From Actinomycetales bacterium (GTDB taxonomy: Bacteria; Actinomycetota; Actinomycetes; Actinomycetales; Actinomycetaceae), in NCBI GenBank assembly GCA_017882885.1, contig JADGOQ010000019.1:1-64000 (forward strand): 64,000 nucleotides of DNA, written 5' to 3'. Position numbers and translations under genes: made by a program. Below are positions 63,736 to 64,000 of this stretch, piece after piece. Under the pieces are notes generated by a model. The model searched no databases and was not told the DNA's origin. It was given only the letters and a program-made list of their open reading frames with translations. How positions within the stretch are numbered: the first letter of the stretch is position 1; every line of letters begins with the position of its first letter.

Positions 63736-63888
63736 CCTTCATCGTCTCTCGAACAGCGGCACCGGGAGGCGGGATCGGTGGGGACCGCGTGGGCACGGCC
63801 AACGATGGCAGCGCTCACAGCATTGCCTGCGTCGCTAGTGGCGCGTGTCGTTAGTTCCTAAACGGTTGGGGTTTTGGGATGATGGGGT

Positions 63889-64000
63889 ATGGCGAATCGT
63901 GCTGCCCCGGCCTTGTCATTGCGTCCTGGTGATCGGGAGGAATTGGTGGCTTGGACGCGCGCGACGACGGCGCGGGCGGGTTTGGCGTTGCGGGCTCGGA
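63889..64000 (+). CDS. IS630-type transposase, N-terminal start only (cut by window edge)
   Basis: ATG at 63889 opens MANRAAPALSLRPGDREELV, followed by AWTRATTARAGLALRA, which matches the first helix-turn-helix of actinobacterial IS630-family transposases. The reading frame is open to the window end. Third-position GC is lower than in the neighbouring genes, as expected for a mobile element. The left end of the element should lie between about 63830 and 63888 (GTTAGTTCCTAAACGG region), but its inverted repeat cannot be checked because the right end is outside. Confidence 0.75.
   Translation, partial: MANRAAPALSLRPGDREELVAWTRATTARAGLALRAR

Overview
The window is 64 kb of very GC-rich DNA (roughly 70% by eye) from an actinobacterium, most likely a member of Micrococcales or a close relative. 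The grounds are the paired clpP1/clpP2 genes with clpX and tig, an ileS gene with a compact T-box leader, a cysteine-free L32 protein, frequent GTG starts with 4-base stop/start overlaps, apparently leaderless genes, and F420-linked functions. Genus cannot be fixed from the sequence alone.

Layout. 1-9860 (minus strand): partial smc, ndk, a small membrane protein (DUF4233), the PTS-dependent dihydroxyacetone kinase operon dhaKLM, folC and ileS with its T-box. 9866-12979: an aldehyde dehydrogenase/short-chain dehydrogenase pair and proC. 13078-17585: a three-gene ABC importer of the proposed F420-0 type, facing cofE and an F420-dependent LLM-family oxidoreductase; together they look like a coenzyme F420 salvage and use module. 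17622-19095: an AbiEi-like protein with a C-terminal nuclease-like fold, bracketed by two copies of a ~124-bp repeat. 19165-25764: valS, an acyl-CoA synthetase, a secreted phosphodiester glycosidase and a GT2-GtrA fusion. 25756-30685: chorismate mutase, clpX, clpP2, clpP1, tig, tRNA-Gly and tRNA-Pro. 30708-34932: a TSUP permease, rpmF, yigZ, then a cysteine-biosynthesis unit (a Cys-rich leader peptide, cysK, cysE) and rpiB. 34961-40198: peptidases pepO and pepN with a small membrane protein between them. 40200-46701: PTS enzymes IIA and IIB, malQ, PTS enzyme I, a truncated haemoglobin and two thioesterases. 46716-53229: ettA, a second-type ssb, two coupled dynamin-like GTPases, tRNA-Arg, orn and tRNA-His. 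53315-62383: an ATP-grasp protein divergent from a giant pyruvate:ferredoxin oxidoreductase, which is translationally coupled to a single-chain NfnB-NfnA fusion. 62385-64000: a 26-bp-stem palindrome, guanine deaminase, a peroxiredoxin and the start of an IS630-type transposase.

How the parts fit. Enzyme I (43286-44956) and the HPr domain inside DhaM could supply phosphate both to the Dha kinase and to the soluble IIA/IIB proteins. The PFOR/Nfn pair would join pyruvate oxidation to pyridine-nucleotide reduction through ferredoxin-type clusters, and a DosR-like box upstream suggests control by low oxygen. Cysteine synthesis appears to be controlled by a leader peptide that measures Cys-tRNA, and isoleucyl-tRNA synthetase by uncharged tRNA-Ile. 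The most novel candidates are the PFOR/Nfn-fusion cassette and the F420-0 salvage cluster; the AbiEi-like gene between repeats is the clearest accessory element. No CRISPR array, prophage or replication origin was seen.
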